Shown piece after piece: positions 43,596-57,325 of a DNA stretch of 64,000 bases (position 1 is its first letter; every line of letters starts with the position of its first letter). Source of the stretch: Ceratotherium simum simum. Taxonomy: Eukaryota > Chordata > Mammalia > Perissodactyla > Rhinocerotidae. The notes beneath the pieces were generated by a model. The model saw only the letters and a list, made by a program, of their open reading frames with translations. It made no database searches and had not been told where the DNA came from. The position numbers and the translations under genes were made by a program. Location: assembly GCF_000283155.1 (NCBI RefSeq), contig NW_004454175.1, positions 173,919 through 237,918 of the forward strand, written 5' to 3'.

Positions 43596-43990
43596 TTTTT
43601 ATCCTGAAATAATTATGGACTCACAGCAAGTTGCAAAAATATTACAAAGAATTCTGTGTACCCTTCACCCAGCTTCCCCCACTGGTGAGACATAGGTATG
43701 GTATAATAACAGAAAATTGACATTGATACATTACTCTTAACTAGACTCTAGACCTTATTCACTTTCACCAGGTAGGATTGCTTTTTGTTGTTGTTGTTCA
43801 GGAAGATTCACCCTGAGCTAACATCTGTGCCAGTCTTCCTCTATTTTGTATGTGGGTTGCCACCACAGCATGGCTGACGAGTAGTGTAGGGCTGTGCTGG
43901 GATCCGAACCCATGAACCCGGGCTGCCAAAGCAGAGTGCGCCAAGCTTAACCACTACACCATGGGGCTGGCCCCTATTATTGCTTTTTGC
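43596..43990 (-). mobile_element. L1 3' end fragment, split by an ERE
   Basis: Reverse L1 3' UTR: CCTGAAATAATTATGGACTC, CAGCAAGTTGCAAAAATATT, TGTGTACCCTTCACCCAGCT and AAAATTGACATTGATACATT. The ERE at 43788-43978 inserted near its upstream end. Confidence 0.75.
43788..43978 (-). mobile_element. ERE SINE, long type, antisense to the gene, inside an L1 end
   Basis: Plus strand has GGAAGATTCACCCTGAGC, ACATCTGTGCCAGTCTTCC and the inverted head ending GGGGCTGGCCCC. Flanking ATTGCTTTTTG at 43777-43787 and 43979-43989. The body is shorter and more diverged than the other copies, suggesting an older insertion. Confidence 0.9.
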
Positions 43991-46004
43991 ATCTAGAGGA
44001 AGATCAATATTTTCTGAAAATTATATTTGAAGGTCTTTGCTTCTAAACTTTTAATAATGAAATAAGGCCTTCAAACAATAATTTTTCCTAATATTAAATC
44101 CTATTAAAACTAGAGCAATAAAGCACTGTTAAACTTTACAAAGCAAACAATGAACCCTTATAGAAGGCATGAAATTAAGAGGGCATTACCAATAAATTTT
44201 TTAAATCTTACATGCATGTATTTTTGCCTTTGTAATTTCCATAAAACTCAATTAGTGCTCATTCAGAATGTTCTGGCAGCGTAATTTCTGTCTTTATAAA
44301 TACTTAGATTCTTGTACAAAATGTGTTTTGTTCTAAGTAGCAAAACTGGTATTCTTGATTAACATAGAAAGCCTCAAAAAACTTAATCCATTGTTCTTGA
44401 CTATACTTTAGAAAAAGATAATAAACTTGACTTAAAAAATAATTTTTGCATCTTATGTAGAAAATGGTGCAAGAAAGAATATGGTCTTTAAAAAATGTCA
44501 TGCCTAATTTAGTGGTTGTGAAATATTTTAATTTTAAATTTTAAACTGTTTTATTTTAAAATACTTAAGTTTTAAGTAGTGTGCAAACCTGGTGCCAATA
44601 TCTGGTTGTTTCAGAATGTTTTAATGCCATTAGGAATGCCCACAGCTATGTAATCGGGACAATATTTTGGATTCTCTTTTAAAGTACTTTTTAATGTACC
44701 AAAATAATCCCTTAAATAAGGTGTCTGAGTCTAGATTTAGCTGATATTTGACCACTTCAGATAATTTAAAATAATTTTGTCTCCTTTTATAATGTCTCAG
44801 AAGTGATATCTAAAAAGTTTGTCTGTAAGAAAAGATGATAGAAAAGATCAACATCCATATTGATCCAGTTCACATTTCAGTTCTTGGAAAACTGTTGAGA
44901 TAAAGTTATATTGAAAATGTTACCTTTTATGAAAAATTATTTTTCATTATACATGGAATGCATTCAGTTGCATAATTGCAATTACTGTCTGTTTTTATTA
45001 GTTGCCACCCCAGCCATTGTGTATGTTTTTTAAAAAAGTAAACACCTAATTTTCCTTTTGATCTTTATCAAAAGGTTTCCAGCTTACATTACAGTAAAAT
45101 AATAGTACAGTTTACTACATCTTGTTCTATTCTATGAAATCACAAGACTAGAAGTTAAAAAATGCTTAGCATAGCCTCTAACTTGAAGAGGATTGTTTTA
45201 TTTTTTTACTTTGTTTTAAAGTTTTATTTATTTTAGTTTATTTTGATTTTAGAGTTATTTGTAATTCCAAATATAGATTGTTTTCTTGCCAAGGCAACTA
45301 TTTTTCTAGTTTTACACATAGCCTCCCCCAAATCCAACTAAGTTAAGCTTTAAGCTTTTTCTTTGCAAAACTTCTTTGGCAAACAGTACTGTGGAATAAA
45401 TCTTCGTAGTCCTTCTAAGTATCGGGGTTTTCAACTCTATCACATCCAGTGCTCTTTTTATAAGTGTGTTGACTCGCCCTCTTCCTCCCTGAAATGAAAT
45501 TCAGAGGTAGTATAACCTACCTACACACATTATATTTTAAGTCAACATAATGCTCTAACTGTAACATAAAGAAGAAATAAATGAAATATGTACTGCAATG
45601 TATAAATGCTCAGCATGACCACAGTAGAGGAGATAATGGAACAGTTGTAGATGCTTGCACCTATTTATAAATGGAATTCAACAGCTACAAATGCAGAGTA
45701 GAACTGGGTTGTAGTGATGATTCCAGTACCAAGGGCAGCACTGTTGTAGGTGACATTTTCCAAAAATCTTGGTAAGGTTATGAATAATGCAAAAGTCAAT
45801 CTGCCCTTGATTTATTTTATTTGGTATTTGCATTCTTAGAAAGTTCAGTGCATTTTAAAACTATTCAAAAAATACTTTGTGTTTATTTATAAATCAGAGT
45901 TAGATTCTAGGCTCAGAAAATTATAAACCTCATTGTTTGCTTGTTTTACTTACGTGAATGCACATGGAGCATTTCAAGTTTGGTGGAATATGACAGAGTT
46001 CTTA

Positions 46005-46150
46005 ATCAGGGCTTTCTGATATATTGAAGGATGTCTAGCATTCTTGCCCTGCTCCAGGTGCAACCCTCCAGTCTTTAAAACAAACACAAATGCCTCCTTA
46101 CATTTCTGAGCAGCCCCCGGGGGCATCCTGTGTTCTGTGAGAACCACTAC
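46005..46150 (-). mobile_element. Possible MER5-like hAT remnant
   Basis: CCAGTCTTTAAAACAAAC, ATGCCTCCTTACATTTCTGA and the end TGTGAGAACCACTACTGTAG resemble the right end of a hAT element. Weak and short. Confidence 0.4.
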
Positions 46151-46788
46151 TGTAGAATGTTAGAACAGGACTGATCGTCACATTATAATCTTTGTTGTAT
46201 CAAGTCCTTACAGTTGACGAGTTTCACCAGAACTAAGCCATATGAGTCATACATTCAGAATGTCTTCTTTGCCAATGAGAAAACACACAATCCTTTAAAA
46301 TTATCTTTCTGATGGTCTGTGCTGAAGAAGTTTTCAGAGTTGTACACCTGCTGCCAATGCTGAACTCCTTTCCTAGTTGCCCAGCCTGTTTGCATATTTC
46401 AGAGTTGCCTATAAAAGTACAGTGATAGATTTGTGGTTTTAGATTTAGTATTTAAGTTCCAACTTGCCCCTCTTGCCTAAAAGCAATCAAGTTTCTTTTA
46501 GACTTGATTCTATGTCTTGTTGCATTTGTTGTTGTGCTGAACCTGATTTCTCCATCCACTATGATTCCTCTTTGGAAGAAAAGTATACGTGTCTTTAGAG
46601 ATTAGATATTATGAATCTAAACATAAATTCTCACCTGTCACATATTAATCAATGGAAGCTTTAAATTTGTCTTGTTGATGCTCTTAAATTAACGCTATAA
46701 TGACTTTTCAATTAGTATTTGCTTACCTTCACGAGTAAATCCTTGCGTTTTGTTTTGTTTTGGTTCCTGTCTTCTTTCTCTGTTGTAG

Positions 46789-46863
46789 AGATTAACCATT
46801 CCAAGCAGTTGCCCCAGAAGTTTTGCTGAACTGTTACGTCAGTGTTGGGAAGCTGATGCCAAG
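46789..46863 (+). CDS. MAP3K20: MAP3K20 exon: helix G-H (residues 224-248)
   Basis: The exon is 75 nt, phase 0 to 0, after a long pyrimidine tract (CTGTCTTCTTTCTCTGTTGTAG) and before donor GTATAG. It encodes RLTIPSSCPRSFAELLRQCW, then EADAK. The CW.....(K)RPSF pattern that spans into the next exon is the conserved end of tyrosine-kinase-like kinase domains. Residue 240 is Arg (CGT) here; I remember His in human, one transition away and probably neutral. Confidence 0.97.
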
Positions 46864-47149
46864 GTATAGATATATGTTTTTGTTGTCGTTAGAATTCTGA
46901 AACTTCACTTGTTTGTTTGGCTTTGAGTTTTTAATCCTTGGGGTAATAAAATTCATTACAGAGCAAAGCTGGGTTGCTCCTCCTGTGAGCCCCAGATTGA
47001 CTGTTGACATCTGCTTATCTTGATCCCTAGGAACTCATTATTGGCTCTTTCTTACAGCACTCTGGCATTCTTGATTCCATAAAAAGAATTTTATTCCTTT
47101 GTTTTTCATCTTTAATAATAACTATTGCACTTCCATGTTATAAAAATGG

Positions 47150-47425
47150 CTAGCACACAGTGCTTATTATATGCCAGGCACTGTTCCAAGCACTTGATGT
47201 ATACTATCTCATTTATTCCTCAGACCATCTCTGTGAAATAGGTATTGTTATTATCCTCATTTTACAGATGAAGAACCAGGCACACAGAAGTTAAATAATG
47301 AGCTCAAGGCCACACAGCTAGTAAGCAGTGGGGCTGGAGAATGAACCCAAGCAGTCTGACACGCATCCCTATGCGTATCTTAGTGGTATCTTAACCACTA
47401 CACTATATTGCCTTTCTGAGCAGAG
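47150..47425 (-). repeat. MIR SINE relic
   Basis: Reverse MIR with good conservation: TATATGCCAGGCACTGTTCC, TCCTCATTTTACAGATGAAG, GGCCACACAGCTAGTAAGCA and TTAACCACTACACTATATTG. Confidence 0.92.
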
Positions 47426-47599
47426 ACCAGGCAAAAGCAGCACTTCTGGAGAATCTTGCTATGTTCTCCCTGTCCACTTTCAGTGATGTTTTTTTAAGCT
47501 ATCACAATAGAATTGGAGAAATTCCAGATTTTAGGCTTTCATGTGGTTATCACATTCGAGCATGAATGGCCCATTTCCTTTCCCTGCAAAGATCGTTTT

Positions 47600-47796
47600 A
47601 AGACTCGCACATACACATGGAAATATTTATAGATGAAATGATAGGCAAGTCTTGGATGTGCTTTAAAATAAAGTGAAAGGAATTGGATGATGGATAGACA
47701 AGGTGGGCCATGATAGTTTTTGAAGCTGAGTGATTAGTATATGGAGGTTCTTTTGTGTATCTTTGGAATTTTCCATAATAAAAAGGTAAAAAATAA
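47600..47796 (+). mobile_element. L1 3' end fragment
   Basis: GATGTGCTTTAAAATAAAGT, a GTATATGGAGGTTC block and GGAATTTTCCATAATAAAAA match the end of an old L1. Confidence 0.75.
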
Positions 47797-49179
47797 ACAT
47801 CCTCAGATTAAACGTTAGAATAAGAGAGATACACTCAAAAAAAGAACTAAAATTTTACAGTTCCAACTTGTCCAGTTTTTCATGGAAATCGATGGATTGC
47901 AAACTCACCTTTTAAATAGAGATCTGAAAAGAAAGACTTAAGAATGGAATTTCTTCCTTAATTTAAGCCCAGTTCCAGTCTGAGCCCAAAGAAGAATGAA
48001 TGATGATAACATATAGTCTGTCTTTCTACAACATGTTTCTCTAGTGGGAATAACTCATAAACAATTGGTGAGTATGGGAATTGTGTTAATATAACACAGA
48101 ATTCACACTGAATTATGCATAATGTTTCCTGGCACATCCTTCCACACCACTAAGTGAGGACAGCTGTACACCAAGTACAGTAGTGTGCCCAGGAGTGCAG
48201 CAAGGGACATGGAGCTGTGAGACCCCTCCACCCGCGTGCTCCCTGTTGGCTAGGCTGGCCAGTGCTTTGTTTCGGCAGAGTTTATTGTTGGTTCTCCCCA
48301 GCCTTGTGCGGTTCACTTTTGCCCTGATAACTAGCAGCCTCAATCTTTGCTTTCACTCATGTTCATCTAACTACCTTCACCTCTTTTTAAAGGAGAGTCC
48401 TATATTTACTTAGTATTGTTTTTTATTAAAGAATTTAACATTGTTTTAAACTGTGTTAATATTTTTATTTAGGATTATTATTGGTGTTATTAGTATTCTG
48501 TAACAAAGTTGCATAGGTTTTGAATGGTCTGCCCTGCCCCTGTTTAGGCCCTATAATTTTAGTGTGTGATTTTGCAAAATATGGGGATTTTTAAGCATTA
48601 AGTGAAACGCATGCACTTTGTGACTAATCCAGTAGAAACTATAAGTGGCTATCTGCAAGCTTGCTCTGGAGCATTTATTTTATACTGTTAAAATGGTATC
48701 ATACTACCCTTTCCATACTCTTTCTGCCAGTTATATGTCCATTGTGGCATATATAGTAATTTGGCAATATTTTTCTCTCTGATACTTAAATAGAAATTTC
48801 ACCTGAAATTATTTGCATTGAATTAGATTAACGCAACTAGATCTCTATAATTGTAATTATATTTCAGTATGCAAAGCAGGTTTTGAATTCTTAATTGGAA
48901 ACTGTACCACGTTAATTAAAATTCTAAGAATATACATTTATGGTGCCTTAATTAAATGATAGTGTACACATCTAACACAACAAGGACATTAGGCCCAGTG
49001 ATGATGCCATGAAGGTGGCATGTCTTTAACATGTAATAAGGTGACCCTTCTTTAGGACCAGGGGAAACTTGTGTTCTAGCCAGGTGAAGTATAAAGAAAG
49101 TTTTAAGATTGATTTTTATTTCCTAAATTCATGGCGTTTATTCTGATGCAACTAACACGTGCCCCTGTATTCAATTTGA

Positions 49180-49520
49180 CTGTCCACCCAGCCACAGCCC
49201 CCATTCCGGCTCTCACTGCTGATCTCTAGACACACTTTACACACTTCATTCCCTGAACACGCCCTCTTCCTTCTCTCCTCTCTCCCCTGATTACTTCGTC
49301 CTCAAGCCTTCCCTGGTCACTCTGTTACCCCAGCCCACACTTAGTACTCCTTTCCCTAAACCACAATCTGGGCTATTCCTTACCTTGTACTGTTGTATTT
49401 TTTAAAATATCTTTTCTTCCTAGATGGATTGCAGGCTCTCTCAGGGAACAGAGCTAGTTTTAGATGTGTTTCCCTAGAGCACCTTTTACATAAATTTAGT
49501 AAGCAGATGCCCAATTTGTT
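49180..49520 (+). mobile_element. L2 LINE fragment (probable)
   Basis: CCTTCCCTGGTCACTCTGTT, ATGGATTGCAGGCTCTCTCA and the CTAGAGCACC.. end resemble an L2 3' region but are much diverged. Confidence 0.5.
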
Positions 49521-49887
49521 GTGGACTGAAGTAGCCAGTCCTATGCACATAGAGAGCAACAGGTGGTTAATACATTTTATTTCTTTTTTTTCAGCCCTTA
49601 GAGTTTATTTAGAGCATTAACACATAGATTAAAATATTCAGCTCACCTATAGAAATATGTTCTTTTGCAGTGAGGAGGGGTAATGGATACAAGAGAAAGC
49701 TGATAGTAAGTAAATGTCAGATCATTCCACTGGCAACCCCAGGTGCTCAAAATATTTTATTGAAGAAAAGGAAGTAAAGATGGGTATTGGTTCAAGTTCT
49801 AAAGTGACATTTCTAAATAAGGAAAAAATAATAAAGCCCTGAGTTTGATAGGAAGTAATATCATACCCTCACATGATAAAACATTAG

Positions 49888-50040
49888 GAAGGGTTTAAGA
49901 GCATGGCCGCTGTTTCTGTAACTTGCTTCCTGTGTGATGCTGGGCAATATATACTTTTCTGAGACTGATTTTCCTTACCTATAAAATGAAGATAACAAAG
50001 AAATACTGTATGTAGATGCTTAATAAATGGTCCTAGTTGT
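49888..50040 (+). repeat. MIR SINE relic
   Basis: GAGCATGGCCGCTGTTTC, TGGGCAATATATACTTTTCT, TACCTATAAAATGAAGATAA and TGCTTAATAAATGGT follow MIR order. Confidence 0.7.
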
Positions 50041-51127
50041 GACTGTGTCAGTAAGCAAAGTGTCATCAGACCAAAAGGAACCTAAGTCCCTTCAGAGGAA
50101 CTTACATAAGATCCTAAACCAAATCTTGTATTGTGTAACCAGAATACTCATAAAATATTATTAACACAAAATTCTGCATTGTTATCGCTTTTTAAATGTT
50201 CACTTTGATAATTTCCATCTGAGAGCATATTCTAACTATAAATTTAAGACTTTTCCAGGGATACTTGTCATCCAATTGCAAAAGAATTCCACCTTTGTTT
50301 CAAGGATGACTAAATGTGGGAAAAATATTATTCTTTAAAAATTAATAAGCTCCTCCTGCTGTTTTTCCATGCAAAATGAAAATCCTATATTTATTATATA
50401 ATTAGTTCCTGTGAAAACAATCAAAACATTTTTCCTTTTGCAACCTGACACATGATGGGAGAAATTAAAATGGAAACAGAGTCAAAAGAATTTTTCAGAT
50501 TTCCTACTTAAGGCCTTTTCTTCTTTGCTGATTAGAAAGCATACTGTACATCAGTGACATTTAGCTACTTGTGCCCTCTTCTTAAAACACAAACACACAC
50601 CCTTAAAAGAGGTGTAATGACAGTAATGACAGAACTCAGAATAAATAGCCCAGTTTTATATTCCTGAGAAATGGAAAAATTGCCTTTCTTAATGTAGGAA
50701 GCACTCAAGTCCTGAGAGCAAACCACCTCAGCATTGTTCCTTCTTGATTTTTTTGCTTCCAAATTAAAATGCATGTTTTAATTGCTGCAACCGTAATTTG
50801 CTCAGAAATGTATAATTATGAGGCATGATGAAGAGAGAATGTGCATCATCCTTTTATTATCTTTCTCCATTCTGTTTTAACCTTTTGTCTCAACCTTGGC
50901 TAGAGTTTAAAGAGATAGACTAGTGTAGATACTGCTGCGTAAAGAAATACATCCTAACCAGTCCTTTTTCAATTTCTGCTAAACAGAACCTTAAGAGTTT
51001 CCCAGCACCAAAGCTAGTTATAATGTGGAATAAACATGGAGAACAATGAAGTTATGATGGCTTTAAAATTGGGGATTGTTTCTCTGAGCAATTAGTTTAG
51101 ATTGCTGATAGATTGATAAGTAGACTT

Positions 51128-51265
51128 ACCCCCAACATTTTGTTATAAAAATTTTCAAACATACAGAAAAGTTGAAAGAATTTTACAGTGAACACTGGTA
51201 AACCTACCACCCAGCTCTGCCATTAACTTTTACTATACTTGCTTTATCACAGAGATAGATTTTTA
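51128..51265 (-). mobile_element. L1 3' end fragment, antisense
   Basis: TTCAAACATACAGAAAAGTT, GAACACTGGTAAACCTACCA and TACTATACTTGCTTTATCAC match a known reverse L1 end. Confidence 0.7.
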
Positions 51266-51566
51266 AAGGACTTAACTTTTGCCTTTTAGGGGTCCTTAAC
51301 CATACCCAAAAGACAGAATTAGTACTTTCCTTACCTAGAGAAAAACTGTAATTATTCCAACCTTAGGCCACACGATAGAAAAATGACATCTCAGTCTATT
51401 CTTACGAATAATTGATTGAAAATACAAAATACGATTCCCTAAACCTGAACGGTCTGACAGTTATAAAATAACTAAATTAGGACATTACATCACATTTTAT
51501 TTTGTTATGGTGAATTGAGTTTATTACTATGCTTGTGGATTTTCTCTTAAAGATCTACTTTCTTAA

Positions 51567-51710
<144 letters not shown>

Positions 51711-52664
51711 TAGGTAGGCCTCGTCCCGGAGTCATATCCTCTGGCTTTAAAGGACCATGACTAGCTTCAGCAAAGAAGAGAACCAGAGAACTTGATGACA
51801 GTCCTGGTTCATGGCTTAGAAATTGGGGCTTTTTTTTTGTTTTTGTGTGTTAAAAATTTTTGGAGATCTAATAAGTCCTCCATTTCATATGTAAGCAAAA
51901 AACAGTGTTTCTTGAAGCTTGTTGTTTTATCATATGTCTAAGTATTTGGAAAGAATATTGAAATCGTTATCTTCTGAGACAAAAGACAGTTACCAGACAT
52001 TTCTCTGCGTACACTCTGTGTTAGGAAGCTTTGGCCTCTGTCTGGGGAGAAATAAAAATACTGTTTGCCTAGAAGTTTGCAGAGCACTGTATCTGTTGAT
52101 GGGGAGGTAGGGAGACTATTAAAGCACTTTTTAAAGAAAACTTTTGATGTTATAAATCTATTAAATTTTGTCAAATGCAAAACAAATTTAGTAATGAGAA
52201 AATTGTATTGTGTGAGTGGAAGAAGCCAGCCCGGGATGAGACATTTGAGCCAGGTCACATGATGCACGAATATAAATAGCATGTTTGGGAGCTGACATGA
52301 TTCCTCCCTGACTCAGCAGAGATTTCGGTAACTTCATCTCTCCTCCTGATAGCAGGGCAGTAACATGACGCCTTACGCCACCTGCTGATGCCAAATGAAT
52401 ACTGCATGCACTTTGAAAACGACAGAGTTGTTCACTCCTGTAGACATTGCTTTGGGCTTTCTGGTTGATTGGTGTTTTACAATCACCTTATTTATTTTTA
52501 TTCTTTTGAAATCTCTATCTAGGGCCAGGAGTTAAGTGAATTTTTATTTAAGGATACAAAAGTAATACTGTCTGCTCGAGTCTAGGTACGAGAGACTTTG
52601 TTCTGGGCTGAAGTAATAGAAAACAAAATATGTAAGTAATATTTGTTTCCCACAGTAAGAGATC

Positions 52665-53408
52665 ACAAATCTAATCAGATCACTCCCCTTTAAAATCCAT
52701 TTAAGGGGTTCTCATTACTCAAAGACAAAGGCCAAAATACTTAACAAGATTCATGAGACCCTCTGTACATCTTAAGAGCATCATTCTGCTCCTTCATTTC
52801 TGGCTTTCAGTCCCTCAACAGATGCATATTTCTTCCCCATTCAGAGTCCTTGCAAATGTAGTTTCTTCTGTTTAAAACTCATCCCAGGGCCGGCCCTGTG
52901 GCTTGGTGGTTAAGTGCACGCGCTGCGATGCTGGCGGCCCGGGTTCGGATCCCGGGTGCGCATCGAGGCACCACTTCTCTGTCCAGCCTGAGGCCGAGTC
53001 CCACATACAGCAACTAGAAGGATGTGCAGCTGTGACATACAACTATCTACTGGGGCTTTGGGGGCAAAAAATAAATAAAATCTAAAAAAAAAAAAAAAAA
53101 AAAAAAAACTCATCCCATTTCAGCAGGGCACCACCCCTGACACCCACACCCAACTATTTGTTATTCAGATAGCAGCTGAAATAACATGTCTTCAAGTAAG
53201 TGTTTCCTGGCCCCAGACGAGGTGAAGTTCCATTTTATGTGCTATTGGAATTAATAAGTAATTCTGCAGTTTGTTGTTTAATGTGTGTCTCACTGGTTAA
53301 AATGTAAGAGGGTCAGATAATCCCTTTTTTTTAATCACTGTACCTACAGCATCTAGTATGCACCTTAAACACAGCAATTGCTCGATATCAATAAATATTT
53401 GGGCAAGG
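52665..53408 (+). mobile_element. L2 LINE 3' end, split by an ERE
   Basis: AATCAGATCACTCCCCTTTA, AAATCCATTTAAGGGG and, after the ERE, CAGCTGAAATAACATGTC and a TCGATATCAATAAATATTTG end follow the L2 pattern. Confidence 0.75.
52887..53104 (+). mobile_element. ERE SINE, short type, inside an L2
   Basis: Head GGGCCGGCCCTGTGGCTTGG, GGTTCGGATCCCGGG B box, short-type end, and a long A-run. The duplication AAAACTCATCCCA at 52874-52886 and 53105-53117 splits an L2 remnant. The closest relative in the window is the copy at 62808, which shares GCATCGAGGCACCACTTC. Confidence 0.96.
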
Positions 53409-53995
53409 AAATACCATGGTGGTAATAATATAAAAAGACAATATGATATCGCACAAGAGAATATAAATATGTAAGTTAATGTGTTTGCATGACAAATGTG
53501 CTTCTTACATTCGTTCATTCAGATACTCATTGAACCTCTGCTGGGGCAAGGTGCCCTTCTAGGTATTGGGGTGTGGTGATGAGCAGAACAGTCCTACTTC
53601 ACATGGAGTGTCCAGTATTAAACTACTAAATATAAATATGCAAATAACTATTTCATTATTATTTGATAAGTATTATGACAGAGAAGTACTAGACATCTGA
53701 GAGTATGAAACCATGAAATCTAATCTCATCTGAGGACATAATAAAAGGACTCCCTGAGGAAATGTTGTTTGATCTGTTATCCAAAGGATTAGTAGGATTT
53801 TAACACTACTAATAATACCCTTGAGATAGGGAGTCTTTTAAAATATGTCAACAAAATCAGGAAATGGGAAAAGTTGATAAGTTTTCTATATAAAAATGTA
53901 AAACCTCCATATAGCCAAAAGCAATACCCCTCATAAATAAATTTCCAAAACAAATGCCATACTGTTAGAACTTTTTGTCCCCCTGTATGATAGAT

Positions 53996-54358
53996 CAGCA
54001 GTTTTAAAAGTTTTTGATCTCAGAACTCCAGTACACTCTGAAAAATTATTGAGGACTCCAAACTATTGTTTAATGACCTACATCTGTCAATATTTATCAC
54101 ATTCAAAATTAGAACTGAGAACAAATTTAAATATGTATTTATTTATTCATTAAAAAAACAATAATAAATCGTGCTTCTGCATTCAGCCTATGGCACTATC
54201 ATGTCATGAAGCCTCTGGGAAGGCTGGTGTTTTACAATAATGACAGAATGAGAATAGGAAAGGCAAATCATGTCTTAATGTTATTCTGAAAACCAGCTTA
54301 ACCTCTGGAATACTTTGAAGCTCTCATGGGTCCCCAGACCACACTTTGAAAACCATGG
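53996..54358. mobile_element. Nonautonomous hAT transposon with 8-bp target duplication
   Basis: Left end CAGCAGTTTTAAAAG pairs with right end CTTTGAAAACCATGG as imperfect inverted repeats. The flanking octamers TGATAGAT (53988-53995) and TGATAGAC (54359-54366) match at seven of eight bases, the target size typical of hAT elements. Internal TTATTGAGGACTCCAAACTA and GGTCCCCAGACCACACTTTG fit a Charlie-type family. Confidence 0.85.
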
Positions 54359-54419
54359 TGATAGACAAAGATTTACCATCTTTAAAATACCATTTTAATT
54401 AAAATATCATACTAAAGGA

Positions 54420-55075
54420 CATTAAAAGGCATTTCACAAAAGGAGAAATCAAATGGCCAATAAACATATGAAAAACATTCAGCCTCACTTAGCAATCAAA
54501 TATAAGGGAATATAATTCATTTATCAGATTGGCAAAAACGTATATTATGAAAATTTCCAGTGTTATAAACTTTCTGACACATCGCTGGTGGGAAAATACT
54601 AGCTTTCTGGAGGACAGTTTGGCAGTATAGATCAGACACCTCTACCACTACCACGTTATTCCTAAAAAAAATCAATAAGAAGGTTGTGAAAGAATGTATG
54701 AACACTTGTTTATCACAGCATTATTTAGAATTGTAAAACTGGAAACGGCATAAAGTGGAATGAAAGGAGATTTATTTTTGGTTTTTATTTGGTTTTCTTT
54801 TTTTGTGGTTTTAAAAAAATATCTCCATACACAGAATCGTATGGAACCGTTCATAATACAGATCTGATAAATGATTTAAAAACAGAGGCTACAGTCCAGT
54901 GTGTTTAGAATGATTCCATTTTTTGTAAAACAAACATTTATGTGTATATGTATGTGTACATAGAGAAAAGTGCCAAAAATTCATTGTTATCATTGGGTAA
55001 TAAGATTATTGTGTTTTATATTTTTGTATCTTTATTTTCTACAATAAACCTGGATTAATTGAATAATTTTTAAAA
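54420..55075 (+). mobile_element. L1 fragment (ORF2 end and 3' UTR)
   Basis: AAATGGCCAATAAACATATG, TGAAAAACATTCAGCCTCAC and CGCTGGTGGGAAAATACTAG are typical ORF2 3' sequence; the stretch ends near TTTTCTACAATAAACCTGGA. Frames are broken. Confidence 0.7.
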
Positions 55076-55344
55076 TGCTTCAAGATGAAAATATGCGGGG
55101 AATAATATTGGTACTACATTAATGTATTTTAGTAAAAGTTACATAGTTGCCTAGGGGGCTACCTCATTGGCTCTTGCAGGAACTAGTTAATCCTGAGAGC
55201 TGGAGAGAGAGTACGGATCTTTACCTGAACCACTAAAGCAGTTTGAAAAGCAGCAGAACTGTTTTAACTGAACTTGGCACTTGGTTAAAAACATGGGGAA
55301 TAGTATTAATTAGAATAACAATAGTACACAACTGTCATGCATTA

Positions 55345-55500
55345 CTTTCGTACCAGATGCCTGTGCTTTTATTTGGATTCTCTCTTTTAATCCACATAGC
55401 AATCCTAATTTATATCACAGATGTGAAAACCAAGGCCTGGACCGGTTGGGTAACCTGCCCAAGATCATACCTTAATAGAGCCAGCAGGGAAACCAGGTGG
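55345..55500 (-). repeat. MIR SINE relic
   Basis: Weak reverse MIR: TTAATCCACATAGCAATCCT, ACAGATGTGAAAACCAAGGC and GGGTAACCTGCCCAAGATCA. Confidence 0.7.
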
Positions 55501-57325
55501 TCCCATCCCACAGGCCTGCTGTGGCACACACACTGTGCAGTGCTGTTCCTGGACTTGTGGCCAGTGTCACAGTGTCATGCCATCCACTTATTAGCATGCA
55601 GTGCTCACTTGACTAGATTCCTTTTTAGCGAAGAGAAACATTACAGGGCATCGTCGTTTTAGGTTATGATTAAGGGAAAACAGCTGTCTCACTCAGTATA
55701 CCAAGTGCCGAAAGGAATTAAACGTTCTGTCAGAGCACCTGGACATTTCAAAGGGCAACACATTCGGACTAACCCTCTCTTCCCCCGACTTCTCCCTGGC
55801 GTCTGAGACCGTGTGACTAGAGTCCCAAGTGTATGTAGTAAATTCGAGTCGCAGTGAAGTGTGATTCCAGTCCTGCTCCGGTGTTTCTGCCAAATGCCTG
55901 TTTTCTGGTAGAGCTTCCTCCACACAAGACCAGGTGGAACATCTAGTTTCAGAATATTAATGATTATTCTGAAAATTCTTTTTAAAACTAGGTTATTAAA
56001 AACCACATAAACTGTGTTCTTTCCTTTGCCCTAATAAATGATAAGAAAGAAATTGAGAGTCAGACATTTCCTTGTTCATCACATCTTCAGCTTGTCTCTC
56101 CTCCTGTTGACTTATTAGCAATAATGGCAATGAGCATGAAAACAGAAAATGTTGGTCATGTTTGCAGCTTCCCTTACCCCATGGGATTGTCTACAGCCCC
56201 ATGGTACCCTGCTCTGAGTGAGCCCTGTACATGGCACTGTGATGGAGCGTTCAGACCTGTGTCTCTTGGCAAAACACTCAGGTGGTTGTGTCTTCCTTGG
56301 TGATCAAAATACTCTCACGTGGCACACCTTAAAAACAAAACACAGAGAGTAAAAAAAACTTAATCTTTGCCATTTGCATGTTAGCACAAGTCATTTAATA
56401 CATAACACTAAATTTAATATTACATCTTATATATTTACCATGTAATATATATAATACAGCTGTTTTGACAAATTGACCTTTTATTTCAAAGTAAATTTTT
56501 AATAAAAGAAGATAATTACAGTTCACTGCCTGTTTTTGGCATATGGAAAACTGATGCTAGATGAAGTCAACCTTAGTTGCATTTGGTTTAGGAGAAAAAC
56601 CATAATTTTCCTCAACTAAAACACTTAAACTATATTTTTAGAACAGGAAAGTTATATAAGTGCATCAACAGATGCATTTAACGCAGAACAACGCAGCAAC
56701 AAAGGGGACAGCCAGGGGAGCAGCTGTCTTTATGCTGCCCTCCGGTTTGGGGACTCTCTCATGGCATAACCTCCACCACTGCTGTCGGATCCCGGACGTC
56801 TGGGGGAGCAGCGCTGGGAAGCGGGGCCTGAGGAGACAGATTGAGGAAGCCTATTCACTCAGTCAGCGTTTGTTTTCCAGTGTCGGCTTTCAGCTTCCTT
56901 AGCTGTTGATCTGTTTTTCAGAAGGGCTCAAACTCACAGTGGGCTCCCAGAGCTGGAACTTGAGATGAATCCTGGGCTTAAATTACAAGTGAAATCGAAT
57001 GTGTTGGCCATTTACCCTGAACAGAAGGAACATCAGTGAGATCTGTCTCCTTGACAGGAGAGCTGGGACTGGCTTGGCAGAAGCACTGCAGAGACAACAG
57101 CCCAGGCCACTGCCATCTGGCCACTGAGTGTGCCCAGCTCTGCGGCTTCCTTGTCACCCTCTGACCCTCTCACTTACTGAAGAAGCCTCAGTCTTTCTTT
57201 TTTGTTACAAAAGTTTAACCTAAGGTTTTCCACATTAATTTTTTTCCTCAATCCTCCATTTGAAAAATAAAAACAAACTTATTTATGAATGGGCATAATA
57301 TTTTTGTCAGAAATATTGGGAATAT

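Noticed and set aside
55243..55662. 139-codon open frame
   Set aside because: It overlaps a MIR relic (55345-55500), so the sequence is repeat-derived.
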